From Alphaproteobacteria bacterium (GTDB lineage Bacteria > Pseudomonadota > Alphaproteobacteria > Micropepsales > Micropepsaceae), in contig CANGRN010000154.1 of NCBI GenBank assembly GCA_947455695.1, positions 1 through 5,010 of the forward strand: a stretch of DNA of 5,010 bases, read 5' to 3'. Shown here one piece after another: positions 1 to 5,010 of this stretch. Position 1 is the stretch's first letter, and every line of letters starts with the position of its first letter. Under the pieces are notes generated by a model. The model was not told the DNA's origin. It did no database searches and saw only the letters and a list, made by a program, of their open reading frames with translations. The position numbers were made by a program, and so were the translations under genes.

Positions 1-996
1 GGATTCCTGGGCCAGCAGGGTCGCCTGCTGGGTGCGCAGCTGCACGATCAGCGGCGAGGATACGATCTGGGCGACATCGGCGGGATTGCCGGACGACACC
101 AGCTGGTTGATGCGGTCGTTGATGGCCTGCTTTTCCGCCAGCACCGAACGCGCCGCCACGACCTGGGCGCTGATGCCGACCATCTGCTGGTCGACGATGG
201 AGCTGCCGGGCGCGGAGTCGTTCAGGTTATGCTCGGCCTTGTAGCGCTGGATGGCTTCCTGCTGGATCTGCAACTGCTGCGACAGGTCTTGCAGGCGGCG
301 GTTCAGCCAGTCGGTGGTGGCGGTGGTGGCGCCGACCTTGGTGGCGAGCTGCGATTTCACATAGGCATCGGCCAGGGTGTTGGCGATCAGCGTGGCCTTG
401 GCGGCCTCGCGTGACGACGCGCTGATGGTGATGGTGGTGGAAAGTCCCTGGGTGTCAGCCCAGACATGGCGCTGCAGCGCGTCCACAACGCGGTCGCGGT
501 TCAGGTTGCCGCCGGCAGGCGTGATGTTCTCGAACCAGTTCTTTGGGTTCAGCAGCGAGAACATTTCGCCGATCAGATCGACCAGGCTGGGCTGGGCCAG
601 GCCCGGATTGAATTCGGGATCGTCATACAGCTTCAGCCGGTCCACCACGGTGGAGGCCAGTTCGCGCGAGGTAATGATCTGAATCTGGTTCTGCACCGCA
701 GCCGGATCGTTGCCCAGGGGCATGAGCACCGCCGACAGGTCGGTCACGTTGTTCTTGCGCGGATCCAGGATGACGACCGCCGAACTGGAATAGGTGGTGG
801 GCAGCACCAGTGCCACGGCCAGCGCGCACAGCACGGTGGCCAGCAGCACGCGGGTGATCAGCACGCGGCGCGCATCCAGCAGGCGGATGAAATCGGCAAA
901 CTGGAAAGACGCGGGGGCATATTGCGGCGGGGGCACATAGCCGCGCGGCACGTAATGGGCCGGGTTCAGGCTGGGTGGAGGCCGGTATGGAGACAT
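1..996 (-). CDS. Wzz/GumC-family polysaccharide chain-length determinant, N-terminal part
   Basis: The minus-strand frame is open from an ATG at 996 to the left edge, giving 332 residues with no stop, so the C-terminus lies outside the window. Residues 1-32 are Pro/Tyr-rich and presumably cytoplasmic. A hydrophobic segment at about 45-66 (VLITRVLLATVLCALAVALV) is the first membrane helix. It is followed by the start of the periplasmic Wzz domain, with the family-like YSSSAVVILDPRKN stretch at 70-83. A region at 108-132 (ITSRELASTVVDRLKLYDD, then PEFNPG) and a Gln-rich, probably coiled-coil region at about 195-300 (NTLADAYVKSQL, DWLNRRLQDLSQQLQIQQEA) match GumC/ExoP-type co-polymerases. Such proteins sit in the inner membrane and set chain length during Wzy-dependent export. 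The second membrane helix, and any fused tyrosine-kinase domain, would lie beyond the edge. The Shine-Dalgarno is weak: AAAGGG lies about 13 nt upstream of the ATG. The gene follows the ATP-grasp gene in the same direction. The family call is firm; the polymer is unknown. Confidence 0.9.
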   Translation of the reverse strand, partial: MSPYRPPPSLNPAHYVPRGYVPPPQYAPASFQFADFIRLLDARRVLITRVLLATVLCALAVALVLPTTYSSSAVVILDPRKNNVTDLSAVLMPLGNDPAAVQNQIQIITSRELASTVVDRLKLYDDPEFNPGLAQPSLVDLIGEMFSLLNPKNWFENITPAGGNLNRDRVVDALQRHVWADTQGLSTTITISASSREAAKATLIANTLADAYVKSQLATKVGATTATTDWLNRRLQDLSQQLQIQQEAIQRYKAEHNLNDSAPGSSIVDQQMVGISAQVVAARSVLAEKQAINDRINQLVSSGNPADVAQIVSSPLIVQLRTQQATLLAQES

Positions 997-1056
997 CGCG
1001 CGCAAGCAGCCCTTTAAGGGCGGCGAATCCAAAGCCCCCCAAGGGTTTAACTTTTA

Positions 1057-1091
1057 CCGGCGGCTGCCTGACGAATGGTTAACGCCGCCGG
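1057..1091. repeat. GC-rich inverted repeat between the ATP-grasp and Wzz genes
   Basis: Two perfect 8-base arms, CCGGCGGC at 1057-1064 and GCCGCCGG at 1084-1091, are separated by 19 bases. The loop contains GTTAAC (1078-1083). On the transcribed (minus) strand the second arm is followed by TAAAAGTT rather than a run of U, so this is not a canonical intrinsic terminator. It could be an attenuating hairpin, an operator or a processing site between the two genes. Confidence 0.4.
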
Positions 1092-1097
1092 CCACCA

Positions 1098-1112
1098 GGG
1101 GGTATCACCCCC
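1098..1112. repeat. Short G5/C5 hairpin spanning the ATP-grasp stop codon
   Basis: GGGGG (1098-1102) and CCCCC (1108-1112) flank a 5-base loop. The first two bases read of the ATP-grasp TGA stop and the gene's last codons (GGG GGG) fall in or next to this structure. The stem is five G:C pairs with no U-tract after it, so termination is uncertain. Together with the inverted repeat at 1057-1091, it may stabilise the 3' end or lower readthrough into the Wzz gene. Confidence 0.35.
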
Positions 1113-2253
1113 CGAAAACGGCGCTTTTTGCGGTTAAAATCGGTTCCGGTGCGCTTTCCAGCAAGGCCCGGACGGCCGGCGGGGCGGCCCGGACACAGGC
1201 CCGGACCACGTTGTGGTCATCCCAGGGCACGTCGTGGAAGGCCCGGCCGAACCAGGGGCTGCGCGGGTCGCGCAGCCATTCGCGGGGGAAAAGCGCGATC
1301 TCGGAGCGGTCGGTGACCGGCGGGCGAGTGCGGCCGCCAAGCCCGGCCGCCCGCAGCAGGGCGGCGGGAAGGTCTTCGTCCAGCGCCAGATGCGTGGTCG
1401 GCGTGGCGCGGGCATTCATTTCCAGAAGATGCACATGGCCCTTCGCGTCCCGGATGTAGTCCAGACCGAACAGGCCCGACAGGTTCAGCGCGGCGGCGAT
1501 GGCGATGGCGGACGCCTCCATCTGCGGGCAGGGCACATGGGCAATCACGCTGGCAGGACTGGTGGGTGTGGTGGACAGCAGCACGTCGAAATGATGTGAC
1601 CCCACGACCTCGCCCCGCCAGCAGGCGATGGAGCTGGTGGCGGCCGTGCCGGCGATGAAGGCCTGGGCGCTGATGCGGACCGGCGCCGGGTTCAGCGCGC
1701 GGGTGAGGAAATGCGGACCCCGGCCGCGCATCGCGCGCGCCGCATCGCGTAGGCGCGACGGGTTGTTCATGCGGCGGAAGGCGGCACGGGCATCTTCGCG
1801 GGTGGGGGCGATGATTACGCCTTCGCCGCCCCAGCTGCTGTCGCATTTGATGACCAGCGGCAGGCCCAGCTGGCGCATGGCCTCTTCCAGTTCTTCCTCG
1901 CTGCTGATCGCAATGGAGGCGGCGGCCGGTGCGCCCGCCTTCGCGGCGGCGTCCAGGAATTCCATGCGGCCCAGGGTGGAGGCGCCACGGCTGCGGTTCA
2001 CCAGCTCGGCTGCCTGGTCATCGCAGGGAATGATCATGTCGGGCCGCGCCGCGGCGATGGCGCTGGCCAGCGAATCCATGGCGATGATCGGGTAATAGTC
2101 ATGCATCCGCGAGGGATAGCGCGAGCGCGCCAGCAGCCCGCGCGGCGGGCGCAGCGCCTCGACATAGGCGCCCACGTCCGTGAACGCGGCCGCCAGCTGC
2201 GCCGGAAACGGCCAATCCAGTGTGGTGGAGACGAGCAGGATACCGGCGGACAT
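1105..2253 (-). CDS. ATP-grasp domain protein (carboxylate-amine ligase-like)
   Basis: This is a complete 382-residue protein. Residues 1-110 form the N-terminal pre-ATP-grasp region, including MIIPCDDQAAELV at 73-85. The ATP-grasp fold follows: an ATP-binding Lys at 136 (LPLVIKCDSS), the glycine loop WGGEGV at 141-146, FIAG at 199-202, GLDYIRDA at 263-270, and the metal-binding strand LLEMNAR at 276-282, where Glu278 and Asn280 are the expected magnesium ligands. A C-terminal extension of about 70 residues holds FPREWLRDP (322-330) and DVPWDD (341-346), which I recall from uncharacterised alphaproteobacterial ATP-grasp proteins. The family usually joins a carboxylate to an amine or thiol through an acyl phosphate; the substrate here is unknown. 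The start is well fixed, because an in-frame TAA lies four codons upstream of the ATG and the next Met is residue 50. There is no purine-rich Shine-Dalgarno: the bases before ATG read GTTCCCCTC. It is divergent from the flavoprotein gene and lies upstream of the Wzz gene on the same strand. Confidence 0.87.
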   Translation of the reverse strand: MSAGILLVSTTLDWPFPAQLAAAFTDVGAYVEALRPPRGLLARSRYPSRMHDYYPIIAMDSLASAIAAARPDMIIPCDDQAAELVNRSRGASTLGRMEFLDAAAKAGAPAAASIAISSEEELEEAMRQLGLPLVIKCDSSWGGEGVIIAPTREDARAAFRRMNNPSRLRDAARAMRGRGPHFLTRALNPAPVRISAQAFIAGTAATSSIACWRGEVVGSHHFDVLLSTTPTSPASVIAHVPCPQMEASAIAIAAALNLSGLFGLDYIRDAKGHVHLLEMNARATPTTHLALDEDLPAALLRAAGLGGRTRPPVTDRSEIALFPREWLRDPRSPWFGRAFHDVPWDDHNVVRACVRAAPPAVRALLESAPEPILTAKSAVFGG

Positions 2254-2337
2254 GAGGGGAACTTAATGCGGCCCACGTCAACCATCGGTGAACGTCTTGA
2301 ATGTTATCTTACAGGCAATTCAGGAATAGCGTTTCAA

Positions 2338-2351
2338 ATTGGCACACCAAT
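2338..2351. repeat. 5-bp inverted repeat (ATTGG-CACA-CCAAT)
   Basis: ATTGG (2338-2342) and CCAAT (2347-2351) are exact complements around a CACA loop. It directly abuts the stronger hairpin at 2352-2369. It could be half of an operator or of a leader structure; the arms are short enough to arise by chance. Confidence 0.35.
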
Positions 2352-2369
2352 GATTTTCGGGGGAAAATC
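2352..2369 (+). promoter_or_regulatory. Perfect 7-bp hairpin holding the ribosome-binding site of the flavoprotein gene
   Basis: GATTTTC (2352-2358) and GAAAATC (2363-2369) pair perfectly around a GGGG loop (2359-2362). The purine run GGGGGA (2359-2364) is the only Shine-Dalgarno-like sequence near the gene and is 5 nt from the GTG start at 2370. In the folded RNA the ribosome-binding site would sit in the loop and 3' arm, with the start codon immediately after the stem. The geometry suggests translational control, or a DNA operator site. The repeat is seen directly; its function is inferred. Confidence 0.5.
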
Positions 2370-3566
2370 GTGATCGACACCGCCATTATCGGCGCCGGCC
2401 CCGATGGCCTTTCGCTGGCTGCGCATCTTGGCGCGGCGGGCGCGGATTTCCGCATCTTCGGCCGGCCGATGACCAGTTGGCGCGAAAACATGCCCAAGGG
2501 CATGATGCTGAAGTCGGACGGCTTTGCCTCCAACCTGTCGGCGCCGGACGCGCAATCGACCCTCAAAGCGTGGTGCGCCGAACGCAACGTCGAATATGAC
2601 GATGAATATATCCCCGTGCCGCTGTCGGTGTTCGTGGAATATTCCGACTGGTTCCAGAAGCGTTATGTGCCCACGCTGGAAGAGCATCAGGTGATCTCGG
2701 TCGCCAAGAGCGCCCGCGGCTTCATCCTGTGGCTGGACAATGGCGAAAGCCTGGAGGCGGCCAATGTCGTGCTGGCCGTCGGCATTCCGTGGTTCCAGAA
2801 TATTCCTGCTTCGCTTCGCGCCCTTCCGCGCGAAATGCTGTCCCATTCCTTTGGCCACCGGGAACTGACCCAGTTCAGCGGTAAACGTGTGCTGGTGCTG
2901 GGCGCCGGCGCCTCCGCGGTAAACGCGGCGGTGATGGCGCAACAAGATGGCGTCGATGTCGCTGTGGTGACGCGCGTTCCTGAAATCCAGTTTCACTCCC
3001 CACCCGATCCGGATGCGGTGTCCTGGCTGCGCGCCATCACCCATCCTTCCAGCGGTATCGGCCCGGGCTGGCGTTCGTTCCTGTGCACCAATGCGCCGCG
3101 CCTGTTCCGCCGCATGCCCGATGCTCTTCGCCTGCGCGCCACCAAGCGGCACCTGGGCCCGGAGTCGGGCTGGTACATGCGCGGCAAGCTGACGGCGCAG
3201 CAATATCTGGAGCACACCATCGAAGGCGCGCGCGTCGATGGGGATCGCGCGGTGCTGATCGCCCGCGACGCTCAGGATACCCGCGTCGAGATACCGGCCG
3301 ACCACATCATCGCGGCCACCGGCTTCAAGCCCGACCTGCGCAGCCTGCCATTCCTGGATTCAAGTCTGCGCGATGCGATCGCGCATCTGGAACATACTCC
3401 GCGCCTGTCCGACAATTTCGAGACCAGCGTGCCGGGCCTGCATGTGCTGGGCGTGCTGGCGGCCAACAGCTTCGGCCCGCTGATGCGTTTCATGGTCGGG
3501 GCCGAATACACCTCGCCGCGGTTGGCGGCGCATCTGGTGAAAGCCTGCGCGCGCGCTGTGGCCTAG
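2370..3566 (+). CDS. FAD/NAD(P)-dependent oxidoreductase (FMO/CzcO-like flavoprotein)
   Basis: The protein has 398 residues from the GTG start. An N-terminal FAD-binding Rossmann motif, GAGPDG, lies at 8-13 within TAIIGAGPDGLSLAAHL. A second dinucleotide motif, GAGASA, lies at 178-183 (GKRVLVLGAGASAVNAA) and should bind NAD(P)H. An HS pair upstream (159-160) and the second-half ATGF motif (316-319, IIAATGFKPD) are usual for flavin monooxygenases and related N-hydroxylase-like enzymes. A conserved-looking C-terminal stretch, GPLMRFMVGAEY, is at 369-380. The enzyme should be soluble and use FAD and NAD(P)H to oxidise or hydroxylate a small molecule; the substrate is not evident. I chose GTG 2370 because GGGGGA sits 5 nt upstream and the FAD motif then begins at the usual distance. 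An in-frame ATG at 2301 would add 23 residues of non-Rossmann sequence and has no Shine-Dalgarno. It is the only plus-strand gene, divergent from the ATP-grasp gene and ending 8 bp from the GH10 stop. Confidence 0.87.
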   Translation: MIDTAIIGAGPDGLSLAAHLGAAGADFRIFGRPMTSWRENMPKGMMLKSDGFASNLSAPDAQSTLKAWCAERNVEYDDEYIPVPLSVFVEYSDWFQKRYVPTLEEHQVISVAKSARGFILWLDNGESLEAANVVLAVGIPWFQNIPASLRALPREMLSHSFGHRELTQFSGKRVLVLGAGASAVNAAVMAQQDGVDVAVVTRVPEIQFHSPPDPDAVSWLRAITHPSSGIGPGWRSFLCTNAPRLFRRMPDALRLRATKRHLGPESGWYMRGKLTAQQYLEHTIEGARVDGDRAVLIARDAQDTRVEIPADHIIAATGFKPDLRSLPFLDSSLRDAIAHLEHTPRLSDNFETSVPGLHVLGVLAANSFGPLMRFMVGAEYTSPRLAAHLVKACARAVA

Positions 3567-3574
3567 GAGCGAAA

Positions 3575-4657
3575 TCAGTAGTGAAGGCGCCGGCCGGCGA
3601 AGGCTTGTGCCATCGCGTCCCACAAGGGTTTCTTGCGCATCTGCGCATCATAGGGTGTCTTGCGCAGCCGCCAGGCCAGCAGCTTGAGCTTCCACTCATC
3701 GGGCGCGTCGACATAGCGGTCCGACAGGTTCCAGGTCAGCACGGCCTGCGTCGCCGGATTGTCCAGCGCCACGTCCAGGAAACGCCGCGCCTCGTCCGCC
3801 ACGGCCCGGTCGCGCGCGGCGATATCGTATGAACCGCCGGTGTCGTCTACATCCAGCTCGGTGATCAGGATGATCAGGCCGCGGTCGCGAATTTCCTGCA
3901 GAAACGCGCGCAGCTTGCGCTGGTCGACTTTGTTGCCGAAGGCCGACAGATGGCCCTGGATTCCCAGCGCGTCGATCGGGGTTTTGCGTTTGAGCATACC
4001 GTCCAGCAACCGCAGAGTGACGCTGCGGAAGCGGTCATTGTCGGCAGAGCCTTGTTCAAAGCCCCAGTCGTTATAGACCAGCTTCACGCGGGGATCGGCG
4101 GCGCGCGCAGCGTGGAACGCCATGTCGATATAGCCGGGCCCGAAGGCGTCCAGCCAAATGGAGGGCCGAAATCCGTCGGCACGGGTGGCGGTGCCCGGCG
4201 GGGCCAGGGCCTCGTTGACCACGTCCACCGAATCCATCCGATAGCGCCGCAGCACGGTCCGGATATGATCGGTCAAAAGCTTTTCATCGCGCTTGGCCGC
4301 CAGCATCGGCGCCAGCCAGGCCGGATTGGCGTAATACCAGCACAGCGTGTGGCCGCGCATGGTCATGCGGTTGCGCGCGGCATAGGCGAACAGCGTGTCC
4401 AGATCGGCAAAGTCATAGACGCCGGGCCTTGTCTCCAGTGCGCGCCGCTTCATTTCATATTCGGGTACCAGCTGGGCGGCCTCGCGCGCCAGGATGGGCG
4501 TAAAATCGGCATCCTTCAGCTCATAGCTGGCGGCGGCGGTACCGAAGGTGAAATTCTTCGCGGCGGCGATCGCCTTGAGACTGCGGCTGTCCTGCGCAGC
4601 GGCGGGAAAAGCCAGCGCACTGGCGCCGGCTGTCAACATCGCTCGACGTGAAATCAC
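3575..4657 (-). CDS. Tat-exported glycoside hydrolase family 10 protein (endo-beta-1,4-xylanase-like)
   Basis: The protein has 360 residues. It starts with a twin-arginine-like signal, ISRRAMLTAG then a short hydrophobic run ending FPAAAQ, with likely cleavage near residue 21, so it acts in the periplasm or outside the cell. One GH10 TIM-barrel domain fills the rest: VPEYEMK (64-70), RGHTLCWYYANPAWL (101-115), the acid/base Glu149 in VDVVNEA, YNDW (195-198), LGIQGHL (231-237), the nucleophile Glu267 in ITELDV, and LTWNLSDRY (307-315). There is no carbohydrate-binding module. GH10 enzymes cleave beta-1,4-xylan or related glycans with retention. The catalytic residues are present, but several glycone-subsite positions differ from classical xylanases, so the true substrate may be another beta-glycan. 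The start GTG is supported by GGAG 5 nt upstream, the GTGA overlap with the preceding stop, and inclusion of the RR motif; an in-frame ATG at 4639 would lose it. The open frame extends to 4945, but that extension is the shadow of the upstream gene. Confidence 0.9.
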   Translation of the reverse strand: MISRRAMLTAGASALAFPAAAQDSRSLKAIAAAKNFTFGTAAASYELKDADFTPILAREAAQLVPEYEMKRRALETRPGVYDFADLDTLFAYAARNRMTMRGHTLCWYYANPAWLAPMLAAKRDEKLLTDHIRTVLRRYRMDSVDVVNEALAPPGTATRADGFRPSIWLDAFGPGYIDMAFHAARAADPRVKLVYNDWGFEQGSADNDRFRSVTLRLLDGMLKRKTPIDALGIQGHLSAFGNKVDQRKLRAFLQEIRDRGLIILITELDVDDTGGSYDIAARDRAVADEARRFLDVALDNPATQAVLTWNLSDRYVDAPDEWKLKLLAWRLRKTPYDAQMRKKPLWDAMAQAFAGRRLHY

Positions 4658-4666
4658 GCCCGCTCC
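4654..4666 (-). promoter_or_regulatory. Shine-Dalgarno and GTGA stop/start overlap before the GH10 gene
   Basis: On the minus strand GGAG (4666-4663) is followed by CGGGC and then GTGA. The TGA (4656-4654) ends the upstream gene and the GTG (4657-4655) starts the GH10 gene. This 4-base overlap with a good ribosome-binding site indicates one mRNA and probable translational coupling, and it fixes the GH10 start. Confidence 0.8.
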
Positions 4667-5010
4667 AGCTTGTTCGCCGGAGCCTTTTCGTCGCGCTCGG
4701 TGATGCCGATACGCAGCCAGGAAATGGCCTGATCGGCCAGGCGGCGATAGCCGCGGCGCCCCAGGAAGATCTGCAGGAACACCACGCCCGCCAGGGACGG
4801 GCGGTAACAGCCGCGCAGCACGGCGTTGAGATAGAGGATCAGCGCCACCAGCGGATGCTTGGGCGCCACCAGCTTGGCATAGGCCCAGCCGCGCGCGCCG
4901 TGATAGGCGCGGGGCGGAATCTGCGGCCGCATCTTTTTCAACCATGCGCCCAGCTTGCCGCCGCCCGCGCTGGCGGAAACGCGGCTGGGATCGAACTCGT
5001 CCTGCCAGAC
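4654..5010 (-). CDS. C-terminal 118 residues of an unrecognised, possibly membrane-associated protein
   Basis: The frame is open from the right edge (VWQDEFDPSR...) to the TGA at 4656-4654, so the start lies outside the window. An internal TTG at 4941 gives a 95-residue piece, but the coding frame clearly continues upstream of it. The visible part is basic. It has a Gly-rich linker (SAGGGKLGAWLKKMRP) and then two hydrophobic stretches, KHPLVALILYLNAVLRG and SLAGVVFLQIFLG. These are separated by CYRP and followed by RRGYRRL and a charged tail ending KLERA. The two hydrophobic runs flanked by Arg/Lys suggest a membrane hairpin or amphipathic membrane-associated helices, as at the C-terminal end of some polysaccharide glycosyltransferases. 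I do not recognise the family, so this is only a context-based guess. It overlaps the GH10 start by 4 bases and belongs to the same transcript. Confidence 0.7.
   Translation of the reverse strand, partial: VWQDEFDPSRVSASAGGGKLGAWLKKMRPQIPPRAYHGARGWAYAKLVAPKHPLVALILYLNAVLRGCYRPSLAGVVFLQIFLGRRGYRRLADQAISWLRIGITERDEKAPANKLERA

Larger units (their letters stand above)
2254..2369. promoter_or_regulatory. Divergent intergenic region, AT-rich, likely holding promoters for both flanking genes
   Basis: The 116 bp between the start codons of the ATP-grasp gene (minus) and the flavoprotein gene (plus) must supply transcription starts in both directions, unless the neighbours are read through. Bases 2291-2369 are about 60% A+T, against roughly 35% in the surrounding genes. 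No strong sigma-70 pair is seen. On the minus strand, TTGAAA (2337-2332) is followed 20 bases later by TAAGAT (2311-2306), a poor match with too long a spacer. On the plus strand, TTGAAT (2297-2302) has no convincing -10 partner. Two adjacent inverted repeats fill 2338-2369. Confidence 0.45.

Noticed and set aside
311..345. GGT/GGC triplet-rich stretch resembling a short tandem repeat.
   Set aside because: It encodes a Thr/Ala-rich turn (ATTATT) in the Wzz protein and is not a regular repeat.
466..1017. A 183-residue plus-strand open frame opposite the Wzz gene.
   Set aside because: It is rich in His, Gln, Arg and Gly with no family features, and the opposite strand encodes a clear Wzz-type protein through the whole region.
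2301..2369. In-frame N-terminal extension of the flavoprotein from ATG 2301.
   Set aside because: No ribosome-binding site precedes the ATG, the 23 added residues are not part of the Rossmann fold, and the stretch is AT-rich regulatory-looking DNA with inverted repeats. It is not fully excluded.
2334..3305. A 323-residue minus-strand open frame opposite the flavoprotein gene.
   Set aside because: It has Arg/His/Gly-rich composition with no recognisable domain, and lies antisense to a gene with clear FAD and NAD(P) motifs. Long antisense frames are common in GC-rich DNA.
3588..3599. Perfect 12-bp palindrome CGCCGGCCGGCG near the GH10 stop.
   Set aside because: It lies inside GH10 codons for the C-terminal residues, has no T-tract, and is the kind of GC palindrome expected by chance in this composition.
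3083..3832. A 249-residue plus-strand frame crossing the flavoprotein and GH10 3' ends.
   Set aside because: It spans two unrelated genes in a shifted and an antisense frame and shows Arg/Ala/Pro-rich shadow composition.
3575..4945. A 456-residue open frame covering the GH10 gene and 96 extra N-terminal residues.
   Set aside because: The extra part is low-complexity Arg/Ala/Pro sequence antagonistic to a signal peptide, and it overlaps the real coding frame of the upstream gene. A GTG with a Shine-Dalgarno and a Tat signal at 4657 is the better start.

Overview
The window is GC-rich with GC-biased third codon positions. Its layout and protein types fit an alphaproteobacterium, although no rRNA or other taxonomic marker is present. 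All five coding regions are tightly packed. The content points to the edge of an exopolysaccharide or capsule biosynthesis locus.

From left to right: (1) 1-996 on the minus strand is the N-terminal 332 residues of a Wzz/GumC-type polysaccharide chain-length determinant, which continues past the left edge. (2) 1105-2253 minus is a complete 382-residue ATP-grasp ligase-like protein. It is transcribed towards the Wzz gene, with a 108-bp gap that holds two GC-rich inverted repeats. (3) 2254-2369 is an AT-rich divergent intergenic region. It ends in a perfect 7-bp hairpin whose loop and 3' arm carry the Shine-Dalgarno-like sequence of the next gene. (4) 2370-3566 plus is a two-Rossmann FAD/NAD(P) flavoprotein of the FMO/CzcO-like type. 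It is the only plus-strand gene. (5) 3575-4657 minus is a Tat-exported glycoside hydrolase family 10 protein with both catalytic glutamates but altered glycone-subsite residues. It meets the flavoprotein tail to tail with only 8 bp between them. (6) 4654-5010 minus is the C-terminal 118 residues of an unrecognised, possibly membrane-associated protein that enters from the right edge. Its stop codon overlaps the GH10 start (GTGA), so these two genes are almost certainly co-translated.

Inferred joint role: the Wzz protein controls export and length of a polymer. The exported GH10 enzyme probably trims or processes a beta-linked polymer, perhaps the locus's own product rather than xylan. The ATP-grasp protein and flavoprotein, divergently arranged around a shared regulatory region, look like tailoring or small-molecule enzymes. 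Their substrates cannot be read from sequence. No RNA genes, CRISPR arrays, insertion sequences or convincing rho-independent terminators were seen.
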